A DNA stretch of 64,000 nt. Source: an uncultured Parabacteroides sp. (GTDB lineage: Bacteria > Bacteroidota > Bacteroidia > Bacteroidales > Tannerellaceae). The DNA lies in contig CAJTMR010000001.1 in the NCBI GenBank assembly GCA_910577325.1, positions 49,531 through 113,530 of the forward strand, in the 5' to 3' direction. The notes beneath the pieces were generated by a model that saw only the letters and a program-made list of their open reading frames with translations, made no database searches and had not been told where the DNA came from. Both the position numbers and the translations under genes were made by a program. Below are positions 45,894 through 54,354 of the stretch, piece by piece (within the stretch, counting starts at the first letter, position 1; the number at the start of each line of letters is the position of its first letter).

Positions 45894-47987
45894 TTACCAT
45901 TTAACCTTTTCACAACCATACCAAATCCTAAAACGAAAGTTATACGAACCATCTAATAAGCGGTCGAGTTCAAATTTTTCCACTCTTACTCCAAGTATGT
46001 TAGCCCGTTTTTTATATAATGTGGATACTGCTTTCTCACCTTTCATTTCAGCTAATTTCCCTAAATTATGCCATGCCATTGACAAATTCGGCAATCTATT
46101 AAGTGCTCCTTCCAAATATTTCTCTGCCAAAAATAGATTACCCAACTTTAGTGAAACACTTCCATATTTAGCCCAGACAACCGGATCCTCTACTGGTTCC
46201 TTGGCAATCTCTATCTTTAAAAGACTCTCCACATCTCTGATAAAATCAGCATCTTCTGCAGTTTTTTTCTTCCAATACTTTGCATCTAATATACGGGGAA
46301 CCTCCAATACACAATCCTTTAGTGAAGTTGCCGCATTACCCCAATCTTGCTTTCTATAGTACCATTCATACAACGTCCATTTATATAGTAGTTTATCCGG
46401 ATAACGAGCCGCCAATCGTTTTAATTCTGGCAAGTTTTTCCCCTCTTTACCTTTTTCTCTATCCCGAATCATCAGTCGATAATAATCTGGCTGAACATCA
46501 TATGGATTTTGTTTTTGTGCTTCTTCCAACACTATATCTGCTTTTTCCAAATATTGTTCATCCGACAGGCTATCATACAAATTCAAATAAACAAGCCCTC
46601 GATTAATCAAATAAGGAGCAATACGCTCCGTCTTTTCTATTTCATCTACTGCTTTATTCCATTCCTCATTTTGGGCAGCCAAACAACTCTTTGCATTCAG
46701 TCTATTATTCCGATCAATCCAAAGATTACTCATCAGACAAGTACCCCATATCAGCAAAGGCAAGAAATAAAAATGCCACCGTTGTTTCCCTTCATTTTGA
46801 AATTCATCAACTAATGAGACTTGCATAAGTGCCAATAACGTATAAATCAACAATTGAACACGTGTTGAATTTAAGAATACTGAAAAAGTTTGTTCGCGAA
46901 AAAGAAATACCAACAAGATGATAAATACTAACCATATTTTCTTCTCTTTCCGTTGAACCACATAAAAGAGGACAACAACAGCAAAAAATAGATATAAAAT
47001 AAAACCAATTACCCCTTTCTCCACCAGCAATTGGCTAATCAGATTTGTAGCATAAGACGAATAACCCTCTGCACGGTTATCTTGCTGCAAATATTTATCC
47101 ATCACCATAGGATAGGTGAAACTTCCTGTTCCCCACGGATAGTCTTTTATTATCGTATCTGTCAGGTTCCACATATTCAATCGGCTATCGATACTGCGTT
47201 GTTGCGAAACCGTCTCATTCATCTTCAACGTTTGCTTTACCTCCTGGGGATAGACGAATAAAAAAACAATAAGAACCAAAAACGAGGTACCCAGCACTTG
47301 ACGATATCCTCTCCTCATAATCGTCTTTCTTGCAATAAATAAAATACCGATTCCCCAGACGAGCATTGACAAATACATGCCTCTGGAAAAAGACCACAAT
47401 ATTTGCAGAAAAACCAATATACCGACCCCCACGATCCATTTGCGCCTCTTCATATCCCGACAATAATGCAAGGCCAACAAGGTTATCCCTCCGAATAAGA
47501 TCTGCAAAGAGGCCCATTCATTACTCGGCACCCCTAAAGGCTGGAAAAGAAAACGAAAATCATATAAAGAAGAGAATTCCATTTCGTGAACATCCTTCAG
47601 AAACTGATAGAAAAATGCAGTTGCCAAAATAGAAAGCAAACCGATACACACAACATATCCGGATAACAATCCCCGGATTTCTTTCATTCCCTCCAGCCAG
47701 AAACGCAGCACAAAATAATATAGAAGTATATAAGAAGATTGTACAAATGCAGTAATCTCCGCATTGATATTAGTTGCCGTATAAAAAGAAATCCCACTAA
47801 ATAAGAAAATTAAAAGCAAGCAACCATCAATACTACTGAACCTGATTTTTCTTTTTTTCATCAGGAAACTTAAAAATAAAGACAAAAACAACCCCCTGAT
47901 GAAAAACGGATCGTAAACATAAAAATAAGGCATCAAAAATAATAAGGAGAACAATACAATACCTCCTCCATACACAAAACCTTTCAT
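45894..47987 (-). CDS. O-antigen ligase-like (Wzy_C) membrane protein with C-terminal TPR region
   Basis: 697-residue inner-membrane protein. The first about 400 residues form 10-12 hydrophobic segments, including the Wzy_C-like periplasmic loop with WNLTDTIIKDYPWGTGSF and SFSRGMYLSMLVWGIG. The C-terminal 250 residues are TPR-like (AKYGSVSLKLGNLFLAEKYL and MAWHNLGKLAEMKGEKAVS). The family transfers glycans to lipid A, O-antigen or proteins. Gene start overlaps the stop of the upstream M50 gene by 4 bases (ATGA), so translation is coupled. A glycosyl ligase in a peptide operon is unusual and hints that the peptide, or another exported protein, is glycosylated. This is inference. Confidence 0.75.
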   Translation of the reverse strand: MKGFVYGGGIVLFSLLFLMPYFYVYDPFFIRGLFLSLFLSFLMKKRKIRFSSIDGCLLLIFLFSGISFYTATNINAEITAFVQSSYILLYYFVLRFWLEGMKEIRGLLSGYVVCIGLLSILATAFFYQFLKDVHEMEFSSLYDFRFLFQPLGVPSNEWASLQILFGGITLLALHYCRDMKRRKWIVGVGILVFLQILWSFSRGMYLSMLVWGIGILFIARKTIMRRGYRQVLGTSFLVLIVFLFVYPQEVKQTLKMNETVSQQRSIDSRLNMWNLTDTIIKDYPWGTGSFTYPMVMDKYLQQDNRAEGYSSYATNLISQLLVEKGVIGFILYLFFAVVVLFYVVQRKEKKIWLVFIILLVFLFREQTFSVFLNSTRVQLLIYTLLALMQVSLVDEFQNEGKQRWHFYFLPLLIWGTCLMSNLWIDRNNRLNAKSCLAAQNEEWNKAVDEIEKTERIAPYLINRGLVYLNLYDSLSDEQYLEKADIVLEEAQKQNPYDVQPDYYRLMIRDREKGKEGKNLPELKRLAARYPDKLLYKWTLYEWYYRKQDWGNAATSLKDCVLEVPRILDAKYWKKKTAEDADFIRDVESLLKIEIAKEPVEDPVVWAKYGSVSLKLGNLFLAEKYLEGALNRLPNLSMAWHNLGKLAEMKGEKAVSTLYKKRANILGVRVEKFELDRLLDGSYNFRFRIWYGCEKVKW

Positions 47988-49192
47988 GTTCTTTTCAGCT
48001 TATCTATAATCGGTTTCACCATTCTGTATACCATAAAAATCGTCAGACCGAGAAACAACAACTGAGTGAACATTTGTTGCAAATTAACCCAATTCGGCAT
48101 CTGGTGATTAGCCAATTCTCTCAACAACAAATTGAACTGTTCCGGAAATAGCCGGCAAAAACGAAGCAGAAACATGGGCATTAGATAAACGAAATAATAT
48201 GCAAAGAAACAATTTACGACAACCGTATAAACTATCAAGCTCAATTTTGCCTTCTTTTTAAGGAAAAACAAATAAGGCTTTTGTCCGGCAGGTTTACCGA
48301 ACGGTTTTTTCAAAAGGTATTTGATATATTCATTTCCTTTACGACGCAGATTAGCAACACCCAGCAAATCTGTCATTAACCAATATCCGTCAAATTTAAA
48401 AAATGGATTTAGTGTAATCAGAAAATTCAGGTTCATCATATAGATAATATATTTCAAGAAATCATTATAAGTATACATAAAACCTACCAAAAACGGGATA
48501 AGCAAGATTGTCTGAAAGTAAACACCAGCCAGATTTACGATGCAACGTTGTCCTCTCGGCAATTTCCAAATGTTCGACACATCCGTATAAAATACTGGGA
48601 AATTGATGTACAGTCCAAAACCGATACTTCCATGTTTAATGCCGAAATGCCGACATGCAAAAGCATGCCCAAACTCATGAAACAAAGATGAAAAAACAAA
48701 AAAGAGCAGCAGCCCACCAATCAAATAAAGGTTTACACGAGGAACACTAATTTCCATCATTGTATTGGTAAAGAAGTAAATCTCTAAAGCCAGGAAAATA
48801 CACCCCACCAGAGACATCACCTTTTTCTGAAATAAAAAACGCAACCATTGAGTACAAAATTCAATCATAGAAGCCGAGATCAGTTCATGGTTATAAAGAA
48901 AAGACTTTGTCTTCTTTACCTTTACTTCGGCACTCTTTTCCGGTTCCAACTTCTCAAACAATTGTTTCAAGAACTCATCTACCTCCTGTACTGAATACTG
49001 TCCATTTACAGACTCTTGATAAAACGCAACCGCATCTTCCTGCACATCATATTTCTGCATACAATTCAGCAAAACCACAACATCTCTCCCTACTTCAAAA
49101 AATGTATCCTTATACTTTAGAAGGTAAGTCTGACAATTTGCCGAGGTTGAAAACTCCTGTATTTCTATGTTTTTTATTTCCGAAAAAGTCAT
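47984..49192 (-). CDS. PqqD-like/M50 intramembrane zinc protease
   Basis: 402-residue inner-membrane site-2-type protease. The first about 90 residues look like a PqqD-type domain (QTYLLKYKDTFFEVGRDVV, then AVAFYQESVNGQYSVQEVDE), the fold used in peptide-modification systems to bind leader peptides. The M50 core follows: HEFGH (His172, Glu173, His176) in a membrane helix, and NPFFKFDGYW (Asn262, Asp268) for the third zinc ligand. There are about 7-8 membrane segments. Related proteins occur in peptide-natural-product loci, and M50 enzymes such as Eep cut pheromones out of signal peptides. Here it follows an exported peptide gene and an outer-membrane barrel gene. The substrate is inferred only. 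Confidence 0.82.
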   Translation of the reverse strand: MTFSEIKNIEIQEFSTSANCQTYLLKYKDTFFEVGRDVVVLLNCMQKYDVQEDAVAFYQESVNGQYSVQEVDEFLKQLFEKLEPEKSAEVKVKKTKSFLYNHELISASMIEFCTQWLRFLFQKKVMSLVGCIFLALEIYFFTNTMMEISVPRVNLYLIGGLLLFFVFSSLFHEFGHAFACRHFGIKHGSIGFGLYINFPVFYTDVSNIWKLPRGQRCIVNLAGVYFQTILLIPFLVGFMYTYNDFLKYIIYMMNLNFLITLNPFFKFDGYWLMTDLLGVANLRRKGNEYIKYLLKKPFGKPAGQKPYLFFLKKKAKLSLIVYTVVVNCFFAYYFVYLMPMFLLRFCRLFPEQFNLLLRELANHQMPNWVNLQQMFTQLLFLGLTIFMVYRMVKPIIDKLKRT

Positions 49193-49204
49193 ATTTATGA
49201 TTAA

Positions 49205-51520
49205 TTATTCATTTGCTTTCAATATGGCGGAGTTTCTTGTTTTCTCCATCTCTATCTGATTAAATGTATGCTTTTTACCCCAATTGAACCGATAACTCAC
49301 ATTCACATAAAATACATGATCGTTTATTTTCGGAGCATAATTCCGGGAATATGAGCTATAGATATCCGAGACATACTCTCTCTTTTCAACAAAGGTTGAA
49401 AATGGATTACGTGCAGAAAATTCAAAATGCCAATTATTCAAACTGTACCCGACATTAAAATTGTATGTCAATGGTGTATGATAGAAAACACAGACATCAG
49501 TAAAACCTTTTTGGGGAGATGCTACTTGTGCAGAAGCCGATATATTTTTATACATAAACAACAATTTGGCTGAGGCATTAAAACTATTAACCGTAAAGTT
49601 CTTCCAAGCATGCAAAGATCGTCTTGTATAATACCCAGCCAAATCGAATGTCAACTTTCCAGGTATAATTTTCAACTTCACCCTCGGTCCCGTTTCAAAA
49701 TCATAACCGGATCCACCTACTGCATAATCATGTACAAACAAATTCCTCTCTTCATCATAAGAAACTCGTTCATAAGGGATATTATCTGTCGTTACCTCTA
49801 AGATCGTACTATAAGCAAAATCAAAAGATTTTGTATTTAAAGAATAAATTAAGTCTATCTCATAAAATTTCAATGTTTTCATATCCGGATTCCCTTTTCG
49901 AATCTGGTATTTATCAATCCGTTGCTCCGTCATGGAACGATATTTCAATCCCGGATCTCCTGCTCCCATTTTTACAACAAAACGGATTGAATTTTTAGGA
50001 TTAATCATATAAGTAGTAAACAGCCCCGGATTCAAAAAATGTCTTAAGGAAGACTCTTTCTCATTATCTATATAAATTAACTTATCTGCCCATTGTAATG
50101 TCATTTTCAGCTTATTTTTCAGCCGTAAAGCATATCCAAACATCAACAGTCCCTCACCATTAGTCAAATAATCATCCGAAGGTTGCTCATCTATTGTGTA
50201 TTGTGTATGTGTATAAGTATGGTTATATTGCAATGTAGCAAAAAGGACATCACTTTTTCGAAATGCTTTAGTGTACATGATAAGAGGAGCTATTATGTAA
50301 TTTTTTTCTCTTGCCCGTGTATTATAAGCGGATGTAATCTCTTCATCCTGCAACGCCGCATAACTCCTGTCGTACTTGTTTTTATTGTGACTGCTATTCA
50401 ATCTGAAACGTATCTTCTGATCATGTTTCATTGTTCGGGTATAGTCCAGCATCAATCCCGGGTTCAAAACGTGACCAAATGAATTATCATTTACTTTATA
50501 TTGAACCGGATCATTACTATAGGTTTGTAAACTCAAGTCTTCTTTGTCCAATTTCTCTTGATTTAATAACAAAGTCACATAGAACTGATTTTTCTTATCC
50601 TGATACAGATAGTTGAAATAACTGTTTATTGCATTTTGATTTTGAGGAGATGGCAAATTCTTCGCTTCATTAATCACTGTTCTTTCCGGGAATTCAAAAT
50701 AGGTAGTAGATTCACCACTACGCTTTGGAGTATAATTATTATAGTTATCCGAGACAGACACTGTAAATTCCGATTTCTTTTTATAAAATTGGGCAGTCAT
50801 GCCATACATACCGCTTCCTTTATTCAAATGTTGTTGTCCGTTAAGTACAGCAGAACCTCCCGCATCGTGATGTTCTAAAATATAATCGATAACAGAGGTC
50901 GCATTCGGATGTTCAGGATGATGTTGATCATAAAAATCAATACGGAGAATATCTTTCGGATTCAAGTTTCGGATCTCATCGTTCGAAGCCTCTCGTCCAT
51001 TGATGAGGAGCAATGTTTCCCCTTGAATAGTCGATACCTTTTTTGTAAACGGATCGACATCCAATGTCGGTATCATCATCAATGCCAAAGCATTATATCC
51101 ATCCGATGCATGGCGTAACTGTTCTTTGGAGGGGAAATACAAGACCTTATCAGCAGTACGTGCAACCTGGCTTCCTGTAACTACTACTTCATCCAGTTGC
51201 TTAGCACTATTCAACAACACAATATTCCCTAATTGCACATTTTTTGCACTTCCTTTCAAAAATAGAACATTATCTGTATACCCAAGATACTTAACAATAA
51301 GTTTATAATCTGTAGAAAAAGTAGGAACAGAAATAGAAAATAAACCATTACTATTACTTACACTCCCACCCAAAAAGAGAGTATCTTGTACAAAACATTG
51401 TATCGTGGCACCGGCTACATCCTGCTTCTCTTCATCAATAACGTGTCCCGACAAAACTGTATTTTGAGAATAAAAAGCAATACTATGCAATAGCATTATA
51501 TATATACATATATACTTCAT
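49205..51520 (-). CDS. Outer-membrane beta-barrel protein with carboxypeptidase-like and plug domains
   Basis: 771-residue TonB-dependent-receptor-like protein. Signal peptide about 1-18, a carboxypeptidase-regulatory domain (LSGHVIDEEKQDVAGATIQC), plug region with DEVVVTGSQVARTADKVLYF, then an OMP_b-brl_3-type barrel. It lacks a SusD partner. The barrel ends in FNWGKKHTFNQIEMEKTRNS followed by a short tail, rather than an aromatic terminus. The gene lies between the peptide gene and the M50 protease gene on one strand. It starts 12 bases upstream of the M50 gene's ATG on the same transcript. It might move the peptide across the outer membrane or import a cognate ligand. Both are inference. 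Confidence 0.85.
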   Translation of the reverse strand: MKYICIYIMLLHSIAFYSQNTVLSGHVIDEEKQDVAGATIQCFVQDTLFLGGSVSNSNGLFSISVPTFSTDYKLIVKYLGYTDNVLFLKGSAKNVQLGNIVLLNSAKQLDEVVVTGSQVARTADKVLYFPSKEQLRHASDGYNALALMMIPTLDVDPFTKKVSTIQGETLLLINGREASNDEIRNLNPKDILRIDFYDQHHPEHPNATSVIDYILEHHDAGGSAVLNGQQHLNKGSGMYGMTAQFYKKKSEFTVSVSDNYNNYTPKRSGESTTYFEFPERTVINEAKNLPSPQNQNAINSYFNYLYQDKKNQFYVTLLLNQEKLDKEDLSLQTYSNDPVQYKVNDNSFGHVLNPGLMLDYTRTMKHDQKIRFRLNSSHNKNKYDRSYAALQDEEITSAYNTRAREKNYIIAPLIMYTKAFRKSDVLFATLQYNHTYTHTQYTIDEQPSDDYLTNGEGLLMFGYALRLKNKLKMTLQWADKLIYIDNEKESSLRHFLNPGLFTTYMINPKNSIRFVVKMGAGDPGLKYRSMTEQRIDKYQIRKGNPDMKTLKFYEIDLIYSLNTKSFDFAYSTILEVTTDNIPYERVSYDEERNLFVHDYAVGGSGYDFETGPRVKLKIIPGKLTFDLAGYYTRRSLHAWKNFTVNSFNASAKLLFMYKNISASAQVASPQKGFTDVCVFYHTPLTYNFNVGYSLNNWHFEFSARNPFSTFVEKREYVSDIYSSYSRNYAPKINDHVFYVNVSYRFNWGKKHTFNQIEMEKTRNSAILKANE

Positions 51521-51556
51521 CCTATTTTGTATATTTTCTAAAACGTATCAAAATTA

Positions 51557-51589
51557 AGTACCAGAAATCCTCTATGAATTTCTGGTACT
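51557..51589 (-). terminator. Hairpin between the peptide gene and the outer-membrane gene
   Basis: Perfect 12-base stem, agtaccagaaat with atttctggtact, and a 9-base loop. On the minus strand it is followed by TAATTTTGAT. It lies 26 bases after the peptide stop codon and 37 bases before the barrel gene, so it could let most transcripts end after the peptide and a minority read through. Confidence 0.8.
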
Positions 51590-51615
51590 AACAGCCGTTT
51601 TTGCAGTTTGATTAA

Positions 51616-51795
51616 TTAATCAATCCAGCAAGAATATCCGCTGTCACATTGAACGCCAATGCATGGAGCTTGACTCTCTGCTTCCATAAGCAATTCTATT
51701 TCACGAATATTCATTGTTTTTGCATGTATCCATTCTAAAGTCAGAAAAAATAAACATACAATACTACTAATAAAAATAAGCAAATTTTTATTCAT
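51616..51795 (-). CDS. NVEALA-like exported peptide, 59 residues
   Basis: Short secreted peptide. Start at MNKNLLIFISSIV, preceded by a purine-rich ribosome-binding stretch (AGAAAGGTAAGAG). The first about 26 residues are a signal peptide with cleavage likely after WIHA. The rest, KTMNIREIELLMEAESQA followed by PCIGVQCDSGYSCWID, has the NVEALA pattern: a short acidic helix ending in a -EIELL-/-NVEAL- type motif, then a Cys-containing tail (three Cys). NVEALA peptides (PF14055-like) are Bacteroidetes peptides without known function. It heads the operon of outer-membrane barrel, M50 protease, ligase and transglutaminase genes. The longer frame upstream (46 codons) is an AT-rich non-coding leader. 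Confidence 0.7.
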   Translation of the reverse strand: MNKNLLIFISSIVCLFFLTLEWIHAKTMNIREIELLMEAESQAPCIGVQCDSGYSCWID

Positions 51796-51826
51796 AACTC
51801 TTACCTTTCTAAATTCTAATGCAAAT

Positions 51827-51988
51827 TTCAGACATAAAACACAAAAAAACCGGATTAGAAAAAATAAGTTCAGTATAGGATAAAAAACAAATAATTTACT
51901 AATTTTCAGACATATAAATCTAATCTCAGACATTAAAAATTCACTTTTACTTTCAAAAACCGGATTCGACCAGACAAAAAACCGGATT
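51827..51988. repeat. Interspersed direct repeats upstream of the peptide gene
   Basis: AAAAACCGGATT occurs three times (51845, 51955, 51977), the last two 22 bases apart. TTCAGACAT or CTCAGACAT occurs three times (51827, 51905, 51925), the last two 20 bases apart. All lie in the same orientation between the regulator gene stop and the peptide start. They look like binding sites for a regulator, possibly the adjacent HTH protein. Confidence 0.65.
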
Positions 51989-54073
51989 TTACCATAATAA
52001 TTTTTCGAGAAATCGGTCTAAACTTTGCTTTTCAGACACATTAAAGTATTTTTCTTTTATCTCGGCTTTCTGTTTTGTGATCGTATCTGGTGCTAAGTTT
52101 AGTATAGTCGCAATTTTACCAGTTTTTACCCCCAGTTTAACCAGACAACAGATTAACAATTCTCGCTCATCCAATTTATACTGTATGAACAAATATTCTA
52201 CAAATCCAGGAAATACCGGAGAAAAATGCTTATAAAACACATCCTTATTAAAGTTTAAAGGATACAATTGTTGTCTATTATCGGATAGATTAAGCAAAAA
52301 TTCATCTTGATGAATCAATTTTTGTATCCATGCTTCATACATCCTGGATTTTTGTTTGAGTTCACCGGCTACCTCTTGTTCTTTTCGCAATTGTTCTTCT
52401 TGTTGAAGCCGCAGTGACTCCCAATCCAGGCTCAGTTGTTTTTGCGCCTTTACATTTGCATCCAGTTCCTGGCTCAGTACACTTCTTTGTCTTTCCAATT
52501 CTTCTTTCTCCTTTATTGAAAGAAGAATACGTTGCTCTAATTTTCCATTTTTTTCTGATATAGACTGCAATTGTGTATCTTTCTGTCTAAGTAGTATATC
52601 CTTATTGCTTATTAATTCCTCTTTTTGCTTAAGAATCGTCTCTTTCTCTTTGAGAAGTTTAGATTGTTCGATATTAGCCTCTTCCTGTTGCTGTTTGTAT
52701 ATTTCCAGTTGAGATAAATTATCATTTTCCAATGTTTGGATTGTCTCAGTCAAGGAGTCTATTAACAGATGGTTCTCTTCCAATTGCTTCTGGATAGTCT
52801 GCAAAGCGATGTCTTTTTTCTCCATCTCCAGCTTGTCGTTTAATAAAAGACTTTCATTTTTCTGCAATAGCTTCTGTATTTCTTTATTTCTCAATTTATG
52901 TTTACTGATTATTTGGAACATGATCACATAGACTATCCCTATTGCAAGACAAGCACAAAGAAAGCAGATAAGCAGGAAATCTTGCCTGCTACGAGCTGTA
53001 TGCATTTGCTGGTTTTGCTTGCTGATTAAACGCTCTTTATTATATAAAGCTTCTACTTTCGCCAATTTTTGAGGTCGATATACCTGTTCGATTGAATCCC
53101 GGAGTAAAAGGTAACGTTCATTATATGTACATGCTTTCTTATAATCCTGCTTTTTTAAACATATCGTATATAATAGCCAGTTTGCACTACATTTCACATA
53201 TAAATCCTTACTCATAAGAGCAGAATCTACATATAATAAGGCAGAATCCAACTTTTGTATATTTACATAAGACTCCCCTATTGCGTAATAACAAGAAGAT
53301 TTTGTATTTTGTATTCTTGAATAATTTAAAGATTCTTTTTGATATGCCAATGCTTTTTCATACAATCCTTTTTCTGCATAAATACTTCCCATTGATGATA
53401 ATATATAAGCCATTTGAGATTCTAAATTTTCATTTTTGGCAAATACAAATGCACGATCCAAATAAAAATAAGCACTATCTAATTTTTCCAATCCGTGCAT
53501 ACTTTTCCCTATATTTCGTAAAGTATTGGTCATTCCTATTTTATTCTGCTCCATTTCATAATTTCGATAAGCCTCTTTATAACAAGATAAACTTTTTTCA
53601 GTCCTTCCATTTTTCCAGTATAAAGTCCCTAAATGATTATTGATACGCGCCTCCAAATCTCGATCTGATGTTTCTCGTACTAATTCCTTTGCCTTTAAGT
53701 AAGCAGTTAAGGCTTCTTCCGAAGCGCTCAGTTCTGAAAGAACCCTGCCTTGACAATAATAAGCTTTGGACAGTCGGTTTATATCTTTTTTCTTTTCGAA
53801 ATATTGTATTGCGACATTGATCAAGGAATCCGAAGTATGTTCGATATAGTTCTTATCACGAGCCTCTGTTATTAACAAACACCAAGTGGCATAATCGCGC
53901 TCCGGCATCTTTTCTGGGGCTGCAACCTGTTCCAACAAGAATAAAGCACTATCTGGATGTTCGGACATAACTTTCTCGGCTTGCTCCAGTATAGGGTGTT
54001 GCTGACTTACCTGATGACAAGAAAAGAAAATGATAAAAGCAAGTAAGGTTGCCTTGAGTATTTGTGTTTTCAT
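51989..54073 (-). CDS. TPR / transmembrane / coiled-coil / helix-turn-helix regulator
   Basis: 694-residue membrane-spanning regulator. N-terminal export signal (ATLLAFIIFFSC, lipoprotein-like). Residues about 25-340 form TPRs (SLSCYKEAYRNYEMEQNK, SMGSIYAEKGLYEKALAYQK). A single membrane helix is at about 365-390 (FLLICFLCACLAIGIVYVI). A long coiled coil (about 395-590) leads to a C-terminal LuxR-type HTH (LLICCLVKLGVKTGKIATIL with APDTITKQKAEIKEKYF). TPR in the periplasm and HTH in the cytoplasm make it a one-piece signal-to-DNA regulator. It is immediately upstream of the peptide gene on the same strand, so the peptide is a possible ligand. Similar architecture is common in Bacteroides without a known function. 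Confidence 0.82.
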   Translation of the reverse strand: MKTQILKATLLAFIIFFSCHQVSQQHPILEQAEKVMSEHPDSALFLLEQVAAPEKMPERDYATWCLLITEARDKNYIEHTSDSLINVAIQYFEKKKDINRLSKAYYCQGRVLSELSASEEALTAYLKAKELVRETSDRDLEARINNHLGTLYWKNGRTEKSLSCYKEAYRNYEMEQNKIGMTNTLRNIGKSMHGLEKLDSAYFYLDRAFVFAKNENLESQMAYILSSMGSIYAEKGLYEKALAYQKESLNYSRIQNTKSSCYYAIGESYVNIQKLDSALLYVDSALMSKDLYVKCSANWLLYTICLKKQDYKKACTYNERYLLLRDSIEQVYRPQKLAKVEALYNKERLISKQNQQMHTARSRQDFLLICFLCACLAIGIVYVIMFQIISKHKLRNKEIQKLLQKNESLLLNDKLEMEKKDIALQTIQKQLEENHLLIDSLTETIQTLENDNLSQLEIYKQQQEEANIEQSKLLKEKETILKQKEELISNKDILLRQKDTQLQSISEKNGKLEQRILLSIKEKEELERQRSVLSQELDANVKAQKQLSLDWESLRLQQEEQLRKEQEVAGELKQKSRMYEAWIQKLIHQDEFLLNLSDNRQQLYPLNFNKDVFYKHFSPVFPGFVEYLFIQYKLDERELLICCLVKLGVKTGKIATILNLAPDTITKQKAEIKEKYFNVSEKQSLDRFLEKLLW

Positions 54074-54354
54074 AAACTTAGCAATTAAGTAATCACAAAA
54101 TTAAAGATAAAATTCTATTTATTAAGGCTAACCAGACACAAAGTTATCATTCTTCTTTCACTACTTCAGGCAATAGATATCCTTTTACCTCACGGGAATA
54201 AAAAACAATCCGGCAAACAGTATGATTCTTCCTGAATGTGTTGTACTACTATCCGTATCACAATTGTGATATAAAAGAAACACAGCTATGATACAGTCGG
54301 AACACAGTTGTGAGAAGCAATGGAAAGTTAACTTCATCATTAAAAATAACTATT
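54074..54354. other. AT-rich intergenic region with an operator-like array
   Basis: No coding potential was found between the TPR regulator and the HU-type remnant. Its only structure is the 22-bp-periodic array listed separately. Confidence 0.5.
54256..54313. repeat. 22-bp-periodic CACA-N3-TGA array
   Basis: CACAATTGTGA (54259), CACAGCTATGA (54281) and CACAGTTGTGA (54303) begin exactly 22 bases apart. The first lies in the perfect 16-base palindrome TATCACAATTGTGATA (54256-54271). Spacing of two helical turns on one face suggests cooperative protein binding. It lies upstream of the HU-type remnant. Confidence 0.6.
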
